Source of the DNA: Streptomyces sp. NBC_01788
GTDB taxonomy: Bacteria > Actinomycetota > Actinomycetes > Streptomycetales > Streptomycetaceae
Direction: 5' to 3'
DNA: 64,000 bases
Assembly: GCF_035917575.1 (NCBI RefSeq)
Contig: NZ_CP109090.1
Location: 7,688,001-7,752,000 of the forward strand
Position 1 is the stretch's first letter. Each line of letters starts with the position of its first letter. Of the stretch, positions 36,107 to 46,190 are shown in pieces. The position numbers and the translations under genes are program-made. A model generated the notes under the pieces. The model was not told the origin of the DNA. It did no database searches and worked only from the letters and a program-made list of their open reading frames with translations.

Positions 36107-38632
36107 CTATATGGATCGGTCAAGTCCTGAGGAGATCGATGGTTTTGCCCAGATGTCACTGGGGAGGGGCTGTTCCGCCCAGATCGTCTTGCCGGAGCCG
36201 GTGTACCGGGTGCCCCAGCGCTGGGCGAGCTGGGCGACCAGGAACAGACCCCGTCCGCCCTCGTCCGTGCTGCGCGCGCGCCGCAGGTGCGGGGAGGTGT
36301 GGCCGCCGTCCGAGACCTCGCAGATCAGGGTGCTCTCGTGGATGAGCCGCAGAGCGATCGGCCCGCGGGCGTGCCGGATGGCGTTGGTGACCAGTTCGCT
36401 GACGATCAGCTCGGTGGTGAAGGCCAGCTCGTCGAGGCCCCACTGGGACAGCCGGTCGCTGACGTCGTCGCGCACGACGCGCACGGCCGACGGGTCGGGG
36501 GGCACGTCCCAGGACGTCACACGGTCGGGGCTGAGGACGCGTGTGCGGGCGACGAGGAAGGCGACGTCGTCACGCGGCCGGTCGGCCAGCAGGGCGCGGA
36601 CCATGACGTCGCAGATCTCCTCCAGCGGCCGGTCGGGGTGGGCCAGGGCGAAGCACAGCCGCTCGATCCCGACGTCGACGTCCTGTTCCGCCGCCTGGAT
36701 CAGCCCGTCGGTGTAGAGGGCGACGACGCTGCCCTCCTCCAACGGGATCTCGGCCGACTCGAACGGCAGGCCGCCGAGGCCCAGGGGCGGGCCGGCGGGA
36801 ATGTCGGGGAACTCCACGGGCTCGGTCAGGTGCGCGACGGCCGGGCTGGGGTGTCCCGCGCGGGCCACGACCATCGTCCGGGCGATGGGGTCGTAGATGG
36901 CGTACACACAGGTCGCGCCGGCCGCCGCCGGGCCCTCGGCGGCTGCCTCCGCCTCGTCCGACAGACGCATCACCAGGTCGTTGACGTGCGCCAGCAGCTC
37001 GTCCGGGGACTGGTCCAGGTCGGCCAGCGTCTGCACGGCGGCGCGCAGCCGGCCCATGCTGGCCGCGGCGTGCAGGCCGTGTCCGATGACGTCGCCCACC
37101 ACCAGCGCGACCCGGGCGCCGGAGAGCGGGATGACGTCGTACCAGTCCCCGCCCACCCCCGACTCCGCGTCGGCGGGGAGATAGCGGTGGGCGACCTCGA
37201 CGGCGTTGTGCCGGGGCAGGTTGGGCGGCAGCAGGCTGGTCTGGAGGGTGAGCGCGGCCTCGTGCTCGCGGGCGTAGCGCCGGGCGTTGTCCACGCACAC
37301 GGCGGCCCGTGCCACCAGATCCTCGATCAGGAGCTGGTCGTCCTCGGTGAAGGGATCCGGGTTCTCCCAGCGCAGCAGGGTCACCACCCCCATCGTGACG
37401 CCGCGGGCCCGGAGCGGCAGCACCAGGTGCGTGTGCACGCCGAACCGGTTGATCCCGGTCCACCGCACCGGGTCGTCGGGCAGCCAGGGCGTCCCCGGGC
37501 CGAGGGCCTCGCGGCTGGGCTCCCCGCTGGCCAGGCACCGGTTCTGCAGCGACCCGGACGGGTACCGGATGGGTTCGCCGACCTCGGCGATCACCTCGGG
37601 CAGGTCCGGCCGGATCGACAGATGGGCCGCCCGGCGCAGCGTGATGGGGCCGTCCGGGGAGCGGGTGGGCGGCCCCTCTCCGGCGGTCGCCACGTCCAGG
37701 AGGTCGATGGCCACGAAGTCGGCGAGTTGAGGGACGGCGACCTCCGCGAGCTCCTGGACCGTCCGGCCCAGGTCCAGTGTGGTGCCGATGTGATCGGCGG
37801 CGGCGTTCAGCAGCACCAGCCGCTCGCGGGTGGGGTCGGGGGCGGTGACGTTCCGGGCGGCGTAGCAGATACCGAGCGTTCCGCCCGCCGCGTCGTGCAG
37901 CGGGAAGAAGGAGCGCGGCCGGGAACGCTCACGGCCGGCCCGCCCCGGCCTGCCGCGCCGGGGCGCCGCGTGGGCCACGGTCACCTGACGCTGCCCGGAG
38001 ACCATCCCGCGCCGGGCATGCCGCGTCACAACAGCCGAACTCCGCCCCATCCGGGCACCGGCCGGGATGGTACTGGAAGGGGTGGTGGGGGAGGCGGCAC
38101 CGGTCGGGGCGGCGCTGGAGGGGGAGGAGCCGGCCGGGGCGGTGCCGGCCGGGCCGGCGCCGGGAGTGACGGGGCCGGTCGCGGCGGGGGCGCTCGCGCC
38201 GGAGCCGGTAGGGACCGCGCCGGGCGTGGTGGGGCCGGTCGCGGCGGCGTCGGCAGGGGCGGGGCTCGTGGGACGGGTGGCGGCCGGGGCGGCTGCGGCC
38301 AGGAGCAGCCAGTCGCGGCGGTCGCCGGCGGTGAGCAGCGGGCACACCCGCACGGCGAGCCGTACCGCGTGGCCGACGCGGTCGTGGACCGTGAGCACCG
38401 CGTCCCCGGCATGACCGCTCCGGCACAGCCGGGACATCGCGGCCGTCGGATCGCGGCCGCGCAGCAGCGCCCGCGCGGGATGCCGCACGACCTCGGCGGC
38501 GGAGTAGCCGAGCAGGTCCTGGGCTCCCAGGCTCCAGTAGGTGATCAGCCCGTCGGCGTCGATGACCGCCACCGCCGTGGTCGTGCTGAACGGATCGCCC
38601 GGACTCGTACCGCTCGCGCCGTTGATGCCCAT
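36107..38632 (-). CDS. Multidomain PAS-GAF-PP2C-HATPase phosphatase with a long Pro/Ala linker
   Basis: 841-residue cytosolic relative of the gene at 33251. The order is PAS (about 15-110, VAVIDADGLITYWSLGAQDL), a 70-residue low-complexity linker of Pro, Ala, Thr, Gly and Ser (about 118-190), a GAF-like region (about 270-430), PP2C (about 450-675, SGVGGDWYDVIPLSG, VGDVIGHGLHAA, RAGHPSPAV, YTDGLIQAAEQ) and an HATPase (about 700-830, ELIVSELVTNAIRHA, GRGLFLVAQLAQRWG). No membrane helices, so its input is soluble. Start at 38632 is the first ATG giving the PAS domain; its ribosome-binding site is weak. Confidence 0.88.
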   Translation of the reverse strand: MGINGASGTSPGDPFSTTTAVAVIDADGLITYWSLGAQDLLGYSAAEVVRHPARALLRGRDPTAAMSRLCRSGHAGDAVLTVHDRVGHAVRLAVRVCPLLTAGDRRDWLLLAAAAPAATRPTSPAPADAAATGPTTPGAVPTGSGASAPAATGPVTPGAGPAGTAPAGSSPSSAAPTGAASPTTPSSTIPAGARMGRSSAVVTRHARRGMVSGQRQVTVAHAAPRRGRPGRAGRERSRPRSFFPLHDAAGGTLGICYAARNVTAPDPTRERLVLLNAAADHIGTTLDLGRTVQELAEVAVPQLADFVAIDLLDVATAGEGPPTRSPDGPITLRRAAHLSIRPDLPEVIAEVGEPIRYPSGSLQNRCLASGEPSREALGPGTPWLPDDPVRWTGINRFGVHTHLVLPLRARGVTMGVVTLLRWENPDPFTEDDQLLIEDLVARAAVCVDNARRYAREHEAALTLQTSLLPPNLPRHNAVEVAHRYLPADAESGVGGDWYDVIPLSGARVALVVGDVIGHGLHAAASMGRLRAAVQTLADLDQSPDELLAHVNDLVMRLSDEAEAAAEGPAAAGATCVYAIYDPIARTMVVARAGHPSPAVAHLTEPVEFPDIPAGPPLGLGGLPFESAEIPLEEGSVVALYTDGLIQAAEQDVDVGIERLCFALAHPDRPLEEICDVMVRALLADRPRDDVAFLVARTRVLSPDRVTSWDVPPDPSAVRVVRDDVSDRLSQWGLDELAFTTELIVSELVTNAIRHARGPIALRLIHESTLICEVSDGGHTSPHLRRARSTDEGGRGLFLVAQLAQRWGTRYTGSGKTIWAEQPLPSDIWAKPSISSGLDRSI

Positions 38633-38760
38633 GCCTTCATCCTCATCCACGGGCAGGACCCCCACCAGCCAGGACCTCCACCGGCCGTGTTGCCGTCGGG
38701 GCCGGTGTACCGCCGCCCGGGAAACGGGTGGCGTGGGGGAGGCATGCGGGACGGGTGTGG

Positions 38761-39237
38761 CTAGGCCCCCGCCCCCAGTGCCTTCAGCGGCTCGTCGGTC
38801 AGCCGGTACACCGTCCACTCGTCCTGCGGGCGTGCACCAAGGGCCTCGTAGAAGCCGATCGCCGGCCGGTTCCAGTTCAGGACCGACCACTCGAGGCGCT
38901 CGTACCCGCGCTCGACGCACACCCGGGCCAGTTCCGTCAGCAGGGCCCGGCCGTATCCGCCGCCGCGGGCCTCCGGGCGGACGTAGAGGTCCTCCAGGTA
39001 GATGCCGTGCACGCCCCGCCAGGTGGAGAAGTTGAGGAACCACAGGGCGAAGCCCACCACGTCGCCGTCCGCGTCCTGCGCGATGTGCGCGAACGCCGCG
39101 GGCCGCTCGCCGAACAGTGCCTCGGCGAGCTGCTCCGGCGTCGCCCGTACCTCGTCCAAGGCCTTCTCGTACTCGGCCAGTTCGCAGATCAGGGCGTGGA
39201 TGACGGGGACGTCGGCGGGGGTCGCGGTGCGAATCAT
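38761..39237 (-). CDS. GNAT-family acetyltransferase
   Basis: 158-residue N-acetyltransferase. The acetyl-CoA loop is LYVRPEARGGGYGRALLTEL; the N-terminus (IRTATPADVPVIHALICELA) and LEWSVLNWNRPAIGFYEALG are typical of the spermidine/thialysine (SSAT-like) branch. It would acetylate a small amine; substrate not predictable. Start 39237 follows ATGAT; an upstream ATG at 39255 is in frame. Confidence 0.88.
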   Translation of the reverse strand: MIRTATPADVPVIHALICELAEYEKALDEVRATPEQLAEALFGERPAAFAHIAQDADGDVVGFALWFLNFSTWRGVHGIYLEDLYVRPEARGGGYGRALLTELARVCVERGYERLEWSVLNWNRPAIGFYEALGARPQDEWTVYRLTDEPLKALGAGA

Positions 39238-39285
39238 GGGCGCAGTCTCACACACCGCGCCCCGCCGTCGGACAGCAGGTGCGGA

Positions 39286-40740
39286 TCAGACCGCGGGCGC
39301 CGGGTAGGTCGGGTACTCCACCCCGGAGACGTACTGGACGACGCGGATGACCTGGCAGGAGTAGCCGAACTCGTTGTCGTACCAGAGGTAGAGGATCGCG
39401 TTGTCGCCCTCGACCTTGGTGGCGCCGGCGTCGACGATCGAGGCGTGGCGCGAGCCGATGAAGTCGCTGGAGACCGCGTCGGGGGCGCTGGTGAAGTCGA
39501 TCTGGCGCTTGAGCGGCGAGGTCAGCGACACGTCGCGCAGGTAGTCCAGGACCTCCTCGCGGCTGGTCTCGCGCGCCAGCTGCAGGTTGAGGATGGCGAT
39601 CGAGACGTCCGGCACCGGCACGCGGATCGAGCTGCCGGTGATCTTCGCCGTGAGGTCGGGCAGCGCCTTGGCCACGGCAGAGGCGGCGCCGGTCTCGGTG
39701 ATGACCATGTTGAGCGGCGCGGAGCGGCCCCGGCGCTCGGCCTTGTGGTAGTTGTCCAGCAGGTTCTGGTCGTTGGTGAACGAGTGGACGGTCTCCACGT
39801 GGCCGCGCAGCACGCCGTACTCGTCGTCCATCGCCTTCAGCGGCGGGACGATCGCGTTGGTGGTGCAGGAGGCGCAGGACAGGATCTGCTCGTCCGGCTT
39901 GATGGTGTCGTGGTTGACGCCGTGGACGATGTTGGGGACGTCGCCCTTGCCCGGCGCGGTCAGCACGACCTTGTCGATGCCGGGGCGCAGGTGCCTGGAC
40001 AGGCCCTCGCGGTCGCGCCACTTGCCGGTGTTGTCGATGAGGATGGCGTCCTTGATGCCGTACGCCGTGTAGTCCACCGACGCCGGGTCGTCGGCGTGGA
40101 TCACCTTGATCTCGTTGCCGTTGGCGATGATCGCGCTGTTCGCCTCGTCGACGGTGATCGTGCCCTGGAACTGGCCGTGGATGGAGTCGCGGCGCAGCAG
40201 CGAGGCGCGCTTGACGAGGTCCTCGGAGGCCCGGCCGCCGCTTCCGCGGACGACGATGGCGCGCAGCCGCAGACCGTTGCCGGAGCCGGCCTTCTCGATG
40301 AGCAGGCGGGCCACGAGCCGGCCGATGCGGCCGAAGCCGTAGAGGACGACGTCGCGTCCCTCGCGGCTCTCGATCTTGTTGGCACCGGTGGCGCCGGCGA
40401 CGGCCTCGGCGGTGAACTCCTCCACCGACAGGCCGCGGGCGTCCTCGCGGTACGTCGCGGCCAGCATGCCGATGTCTATCTGGGACGGCCCGAGATCGAG
40501 CGTCGTCAGGGCCCGCAGGAAGGGGAGCGTCTCGGTGACGGACAGCTCCGCACCGGCGATCTGGCGGGCGAACCGGTGGGTCTTGAGGATGCTCACCACC
40601 GACTTGTTCACCAGGGAGCGGCTGTGGAGGAGGACGGTGACGTCCCGCTCCCGGTGCAGCTTCCCGATCATCGGGATCATCGACTCCGCGATCTCTTCGC
40701 GGTGCTTCCAGTTGGTGAACGAGTCGTCGTTGACAGTCAC
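39286..40740 (-). CDS. Glyceraldehyde-3-phosphate dehydrogenase, large form
   Basis: 484-residue GAPDH with a roughly 125-residue N-terminal extension not found in the normal 330-residue enzyme (MTVNDDSFTNWKHREEIAES onward). The Rossmann motif is VVLYGFGRIGRLVARLL, the active-site Cys is in LSCASCTTNAIVPPL, and the C-terminal WYDNEFGYSCQVI is conserved. Large GAPDH homologues occur beside the classic gap in actinobacteria and may serve gluconeogenesis or NADP use; cofactor preference cannot be read safely. Monocistronic. Confidence 0.93.
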   Translation of the reverse strand: MTVNDDSFTNWKHREEIAESMIPMIGKLHRERDVTVLLHSRSLVNKSVVSILKTHRFARQIAGAELSVTETLPFLRALTTLDLGPSQIDIGMLAATYREDARGLSVEEFTAEAVAGATGANKIESREGRDVVLYGFGRIGRLVARLLIEKAGSGNGLRLRAIVVRGSGGRASEDLVKRASLLRRDSIHGQFQGTITVDEANSAIIANGNEIKVIHADDPASVDYTAYGIKDAILIDNTGKWRDREGLSRHLRPGIDKVVLTAPGKGDVPNIVHGVNHDTIKPDEQILSCASCTTNAIVPPLKAMDDEYGVLRGHVETVHSFTNDQNLLDNYHKAERRGRSAPLNMVITETGAASAVAKALPDLTAKITGSSIRVPVPDVSIAILNLQLARETSREEVLDYLRDVSLTSPLKRQIDFTSAPDAVSSDFIGSRHASIVDAGATKVEGDNAILYLWYDNEFGYSCQVIRVVQYVSGVEYPTYPAPAV

Positions 40741-40802
40741 AGATCTATCTTTCGAGCTAGGCGGCGCTCATATGCTAACCCCACGGGTTGTTGATCATGA
40801 CA

Positions 40803-40839
40803 GTGGGCCGTACCCGCTGTCGTGCGAGGTACGGCCCAC
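40803..40839. terminator. Hairpin terminator between SPW gene and GAPDH promoter
   Basis: A perfect 12-bp stem, GTGGGCCGTACC / GGTACGGCCCAC, with a 13-base loop, about 75 bp past the SPW stop codon. Confidence 0.75.
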
Positions 40840-40913
40840 GGCCGGAAAGCCTCTGTGGCCAGGTCCCTTCGGTGCGTACGGGGTACGGGTCGGGCGCGCG
40901 CCCGGCGTCATCG

Positions 40914-41360
40914 TCACCGGCGCCTGCGGCGGGTCATTCCGACGGTGAGCCCCATGGTGGCGAGCCCCAGCAGGGCCGTGATCGCGCCCACCCAGGCGTT
41001 GTTCCAGATGATGCCCGCCCGGGAACCGTGGGCCGCGGTCACGACCCAGGGGGAGATGATCAGCCACACGCCGAGCGGGGCGACGATCCATGCCAGGCGG
41101 AACATGCGCTCGGGGGCCAGGGTGAGGCCGAGACCGACCAGGGCGACGGTGATGCCGATGATCAGGTTGTTGACGGCGAGACTCGGCTGGGCGGCGAAGT
41201 GCACCACCCACGGGGAAATCGCGGCGTAGACACCGGCCAGGACGATCATTCCCTCGATGACGATCGCCCGGTTGCTGGCGGCCGTCCGTTCGAGGCGTTC
41301 TCGCATCTCGGCGATCTCCGGGTGCGAGCTCATGCCGGTGGAGTGCTGCGGATACGACAT
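40914..41360 (-). CDS. SPW-repeat integral membrane protein
   Basis: 148-residue protein with an amphipathic N-terminus (residues 10-30) then four membrane helices arranged as two repeats, each with an ISPWV signature (YAAISPWVVHFA and WLIISPWVVTAAHG). SPW-repeat proteins are widespread in actinobacteria and have no established function. A basic RRRRR tail follows the last helix. It diverges from the PucR/CdaR-type regulator gene at 41606. Confidence 0.88.
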   Translation of the reverse strand: MSYPQHSTGMSSHPEIAEMRERLERTAASNRAIVIEGMIVLAGVYAAISPWVVHFAAQPSLAVNNLIIGITVALVGLGLTLAPERMFRLAWIVAPLGVWLIISPWVVTAAHGSRAGIIWNNAWVGAITALLGLATMGLTVGMTRRRRR

Positions 41361-41605
41361 CGCTGCCGTCTCCTCTCCATGAGATTGCCAGTGTGGAGTC
41401 CTCCTACAGAACCAAATTCCCCCTTATGTCGCGTTTATATCTGCTTGCCCCCATCTATGTGGTGAGTTGCGTCACAGTGCGGGCCCTCGGTGGTGAGTAC
41501 GGAACGGTCCGTCCGCGAGGGGCGCGGAGCCGTCTGTCAATCTTGTCGGGCGTGCGTCAAGAAAACGCCGATGACGTGCGCGGACCAGGGGACAGGGGAG
41601 GGCGA

Positions 41606-42667
41606 GTGACGGGGCCAGAGGTACCCGACGAATATCTGACGGGGTACGTGCAGATCCTGGCCGACGTCTGTGCCACCGGACGCCGTCTGACCCGGGACGA
41701 ACTGGACCTGCTGCGCGCCCACGGGGAACGGGCGGCGGAGGACGGCCACGGACTGCGTCGTCTCGTCCGCCGGCACCTCGCCGAGGCGAGGGCCTTCGCG
41801 CCCGCGCTGGCGTCCGCCGGCGTCGAACAGGTGCTCACCGCGGTGGAGCAGGCCGTCGACGCGTTCGCCGAGGGCCACGACCGCGCGCAGAAGCTCGCCA
41901 TGCGCAAGGAGGAGGCCGCCCGCCGGGAGTTCATCGACGACCTGCTCTACGGCCGCAGCGACCTCGGGCGCCTGGGCGAACGCGCGGAGCGCTACGGGCT
42001 GCTCTTCTCCCGAGCCCATGCGGTGGCCGTGGCCCAGGGCGGGGATCCCGTCGACGACACGCACCCGGCCGCCCGGTACGTCGAGAGCGAGGTGGTCGCC
42101 CGGTTCGGTGACCGGCGCATCCTGCTCACCACCAAGGACGGCCGGCTCATCTGCATCGCCCCGGGCGACCACGACGACGTCCTGGCGTTCTTCGCCAAGC
42201 AGGCGTACGCCTCCACCGAGGGCGGCCGGGTCGCGATCGGGCGCCCCCACCCGGGCGCCGGGGGAGTGGTCCACTCCTACGAGGAGGCCCTCAACGCGCT
42301 GGAACTCGCCGACCGGCTCGATCTCCAGGATCCCGTCCTGCGGGCCGCCGACCTTCTGGTCTACCCCGTGCTGACTCGCGACCGGCAGGCCATGGCCGAC
42401 CTGGTCCGCGACATGCTCGGCCCGCTGACGGCCGCCCGCGGCGGCGCCCAGCCGCTCCTGGACACGCTGACCGCCTACTTCGAGGCCGGCTGCACGGCCG
42501 CGGAAGCGGCCCGCCGCCTCAACCTCAGCGTGCGCGCCTTCACCTACCGCCTGGAGCGCATCCACAAGCTGACCGGAGCCGACCCGTCCGACCCCGTGCA
42601 CCGCTACACGCTCCAGACCGCCGTGATCGGCGCGCGCCTCCTCGGCTGGCCCACCGCCGAGCTCTGA
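41606..42667 (+). CDS. PucR/CdaR-type transcriptional regulator
   Basis: 353-residue regulator with a central GGDEF-like/CdaR-type region and a C-terminal PucR helix-turn-helix (about 290-340: AYFEAGCTAAEAARRLNLSV, RAFTYRLERIHKLTG). An N-terminal helical domain (about 15-110) precedes it. Relatives respond to small metabolites or to sugar and purine catabolism. Start GTG at 41606 has GGGAGGGCG upstream; the longer frame to 41393 is promoter DNA. It is the nearest regulator upstream of the hhyS operon and on the same strand, so it is a candidate regulator of it, but a hairpin terminator separates them. Confidence 0.87.
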   Translation: MTGPEVPDEYLTGYVQILADVCATGRRLTRDELDLLRAHGERAAEDGHGLRRLVRRHLAEARAFAPALASAGVEQVLTAVEQAVDAFAEGHDRAQKLAMRKEEAARREFIDDLLYGRSDLGRLGERAERYGLLFSRAHAVAVAQGGDPVDDTHPAARYVESEVVARFGDRRILLTTKDGRLICIAPGDHDDVLAFFAKQAYASTEGGRVAIGRPHPGAGGVVHSYEEALNALELADRLDLQDPVLRAADLLVYPVLTRDRQAMADLVRDMLGPLTAARGGAQPLLDTLTAYFEAGCTAAEAARRLNLSVRAFTYRLERIHKLTGADPSDPVHRYTLQTAVIGARLLGWPTAEL

Positions 42668-42711
42668 CCGGTCGGCGGAGGAAGGGTGGCCGCGCGAGGC
42701 GGCATGGTTTC

Positions 42712-42758
42712 CCGGCCCTGACCGGGGCGACGGTGCCGCCGTCTTTGGTCAGGGCCGG
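42712..42758 (+). terminator. Terminator after the PucR/CdaR-type gene
   Basis: CCGGCCCTGACC pairs perfectly with GGTCAGGGCCGG; the 23-base loop contains a second stem (GACGG/CCGTC) and ends in TTT. It lies 45 bp past the stop and immediately before the 36-bp tandem repeat. Confidence 0.75.
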
Positions 42759-42760
42759 CG

Positions 42761-42893
42761 GCACCTCGCGCTCGACCCGTGTGGCCGTGGCGCCTCGCAC
42801 CTCGCGCTCGACCCGTGTGGCCGTGGCGCCTCGCACCTCGCGCTCGACCCGTGTGGCCGTGGCGCCTCGCACCTCGCGCTCGACCCGTGTGGC
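42761..42893. repeat. 36-bp tandem repeat, 3.7 copies
   Basis: The unit begins GCACCTCGCGCTCGACCCGT and continues through GTGGCCGTGGCGCCTC. Copies lie at 42761-42796, 42797-42832 and 42833-42868, then a partial copy 42869-42893 diverging at GGTCGCG. There are no spacers, so this is not a CRISPR array. It sits between the PucR-type terminator and hhyS, 358 bp before the hhyS start. Confidence 0.93.
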
Positions 42894-43250
42894 GGTCGCG
42901 CACTGAACCCGGTCCGTGCGGCGGTGGCGCAGCAGCTCGGTCCGCGCGGCGGTGGCGCACCTCGCTCGGTCCGGTCGACGGCGTTGTCATGACTGGGTCC
43001 GGCTCGATGCGTCCCGGCCGCGTCGCGGCGGCGCCGTTCACTCCACTGACCGTCACAACGAGCGGTGTTCCTCGACCGGTGTGAGCCTGGTCAGGGATTC
43101 GGTGGGTGCGTCGCGCCGCCGTGGCCCGGAGGACCGCGCGTCCTCCCCGGCCGGTCCGGCCGGTACCGCGACGTCCGTCCCGGCATGCCGCGGTCCTCGG
43201 GCCGCCGGCTGCGACCGACTCCGCCACCGACCCCATGGGAGGCCGACGAC

Positions 43251-44339
<1,089 letters not shown>

Positions 44340-44360
44340 AGGAACGAGGTCCAGACCGAG

Positions 44361-46147
44361 ATGACGACCACCGAGGCGCGTCGGGCGGGGCGTAAGCCCG
44401 CTCAGATCGTGGACATGTCCTGGGATCCGATCACGCGGATCATCGGGAATCTGGGCATCTACACGAAAATCGATTTCGCGAACCGGGAGGTCGTGGAGTG
44501 CCACTCCACCTCGTCCCTGTTCCGCGGCTACTCGGTGTTCATGAAGGGCAAGGACCCCCGCGACGCCGGCTTCATCACCTCACGCATCTGCGGCATCTGC
44601 GGCGACAACCACACCACCTGCTCCAACTACGCCCAGCAAATGGCCTACGGCGTCAAACCCCCACCGCTCGCCGAACACATCACCAACCTCGGCGAAGCCG
44701 CCGAGTACATGTTCGACCACACCATCTTCCAGGACAACCTCGTCTTCGTCGACTTCTGCGAAGCCATGGTCAAAGCCACCAACCCCAGCGTCCTCGCCCG
44801 CGCCGAACGCACCGAAGCCCCCCGAGGACACCTCCACGGCTACCGCACCATCGCCGACATCATGCGCGCCTTCAACCCCTTCGAAGGCGAAATCTACAAA
44901 CAGGCACTGAAGATGTCCCGCATCACCCGGGAAATGTTCTGCCTCATGGAAGGACGCCACGTCCACCCCTCCACCCTCTATCCCGGCGGCGTGGGCACCA
45001 TGCCCCAACCCACCGTCTTCACCGACTACCTCGCCCGCCTCATGCGCGTCATCGACTTCGTCAAACAAGCCGTCGCCCTCAACGACGACGTCTTCGACTT
45101 CTTCTACCAGGCCCTGCCCGGCTACGAAGAAGTCGGCCGCCGCCGCATCCTGCTGGCCTGCTGGGGCGCCTGGCAAAACCCCGACATCGTCGACTACCGC
45201 TACGAAACGATGAACCACTGGGGCAAGGCCATGTACGTCACCCCCGGCATCATCGTCGACGGCCAACTCGTCACCAACAACCTCGTCGACATCAACCTCG
45301 GCCTGCGCATCCTCCTCGGCTCCTCCTACTACGACGACTGGACCTCCGAAGAACCCTTCGTCACCCACGACCCCCTCGGCAACCCCGTCGACATCCGCCA
45401 CCCCTGGAACCAGACCACCCTCCCCCACCCCCAAAAACGCGCCTTCGACCACAACTACAGCTGGGTCATGAGCCCCCGCTGGCACCACCCCGAAACCGGC
45501 CAGCACCTCGCCCTCGACACCGGCGGCGGCCCCCTCGCCCGCCTCTGGTCCACCGCCCTCAACGGACTCGTCGACACCCCCTACATCAAAGCCACCGGCC
45601 ACAGCGTCCGCATCACCCTCCCCCACGGCGAAAAACTCCCCGAAACCACCCTCGAATGGACCATCCCCCAATGGTCCAACACCATCGAACGCGACCGAGC
45701 CCGCCCCTACTTCATCGCCTACGCCGCCGCCATGGCCCTCCAATTCCTCGAACAAGCCCAAACCCTCGTCCGCGCCGGCGAAACCAAAGTCTTCGAAAAC
45801 TTCCAAGTCCCCGACGAAGCCATCGGCTGCGGCTTCCACGAAGCCGTCCGCGGCGTCCTCTCCCACCACCTCGTCATCAAAAACCAGAAAATCGCCAACT
45901 ACCACCCCTACCCACCCACCCCCTGGAACGCCAGCCCCCGCGACCCCTACGGCACCCCCGGCCCCTACGAAGACGCCGTCCAAGGACAACCCATCTTCGA
46001 AGAAAACGACCCCGACACCTTCAAAGGCGTCGACATCATGCGCACCGTCCGCAGCTTCGACCCCTGCCTCCCCTGCGGCGTCCACATGTACCTCGGCAAC
46101 GGCAAAACCCTCACCACCACCCACACCCCCACCTACGGAACCGACCA
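44361..46147 (+). repeat. Inverted 1,787-bp repeat, right arm (hhyL copy B)
   Basis: Partner of the left arm at 16961-18747; the two are in opposite orientation with only 44639 (A) and 45152 (G) differing. The arms coincide with the hhyL reading frame but not with any flanking DNA on either side. The segment between them, 18748-44360, would invert if they recombined. Confidence 0.97.
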
Positions 46148-46154
46148 AGGCTGA
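44361..46154 (+). CDS. hhyL: [NiFe]-hydrogenase large subunit, copy B (group 1h type)
   Basis: 597-residue catalytic subunit, identical to copy A through residue 595 (RICGICGDNH and DPCLPCGVH ligand motifs, predicted cleavage after His575), with QG as the last two residues. It is co-transcribed with hhyS 21 bp upstream and is followed 36 bp later by a 68-aa gene. From about codon 93 to the end Glu is almost always GAA, Lys AAA and Gln CAA, and G-ending codons are scarce; the first 90 codons and hhyS use normal GAG/AAG/CAG and CTG/GTG. This copy-plus-hhyS pair is the only complete structural pair in the window, so it is the default hydrogenase. Confidence 0.97.
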   Translation: MTTTEARRAGRKPAQIVDMSWDPITRIIGNLGIYTKIDFANREVVECHSTSSLFRGYSVFMKGKDPRDAGFITSRICGICGDNHTTCSNYAQQMAYGVKPPPLAEHITNLGEAAEYMFDHTIFQDNLVFVDFCEAMVKATNPSVLARAERTEAPRGHLHGYRTIADIMRAFNPFEGEIYKQALKMSRITREMFCLMEGRHVHPSTLYPGGVGTMPQPTVFTDYLARLMRVIDFVKQAVALNDDVFDFFYQALPGYEEVGRRRILLACWGAWQNPDIVDYRYETMNHWGKAMYVTPGIIVDGQLVTNNLVDINLGLRILLGSSYYDDWTSEEPFVTHDPLGNPVDIRHPWNQTTLPHPQKRAFDHNYSWVMSPRWHHPETGQHLALDTGGGPLARLWSTALNGLVDTPYIKATGHSVRITLPHGEKLPETTLEWTIPQWSNTIERDRARPYFIAYAAAMALQFLEQAQTLVRAGETKVFENFQVPDEAIGCGFHEAVRGVLSHHLVIKNQKIANYHPYPPTPWNASPRDPYGTPGPYEDAVQGQPIFEENDPDTFKGVDIMRTVRSFDPCLPCGVHMYLGNGKTLTTTHTPTYGTDQG

Positions 46155-46190
46155 ACGCGCCAAGGCACCGGGGGAGACGAGGAGCAGACC

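Larger units (their letters stand above)
42668..43250. other. 583-bp region upstream of hhyS
   Basis: Contains the regulator's terminator, the 36-bp tandem repeats and about 357 bp (42894-43250) that should hold the hhyS promoter and leader. Degenerate repeats of a GGTCCGNGCGGCGGTGGCGCA unit occur at about 42911-42960. No gene, consensus promoter or operator is recognised beyond this. Confidence 0.5.

Noticed and set aside
42540..42872. Minus-strand frame encoding repeated RGATATRVEREV peptides
   Set aside because: No ribosome-binding site; it overlaps the regulator gene on the other strand and arises from the tandem repeat.
42761..42893. 36-bp tandem units as a CRISPR array
   Set aside because: Units are directly adjacent with no spacers and no cas genes are in the window.
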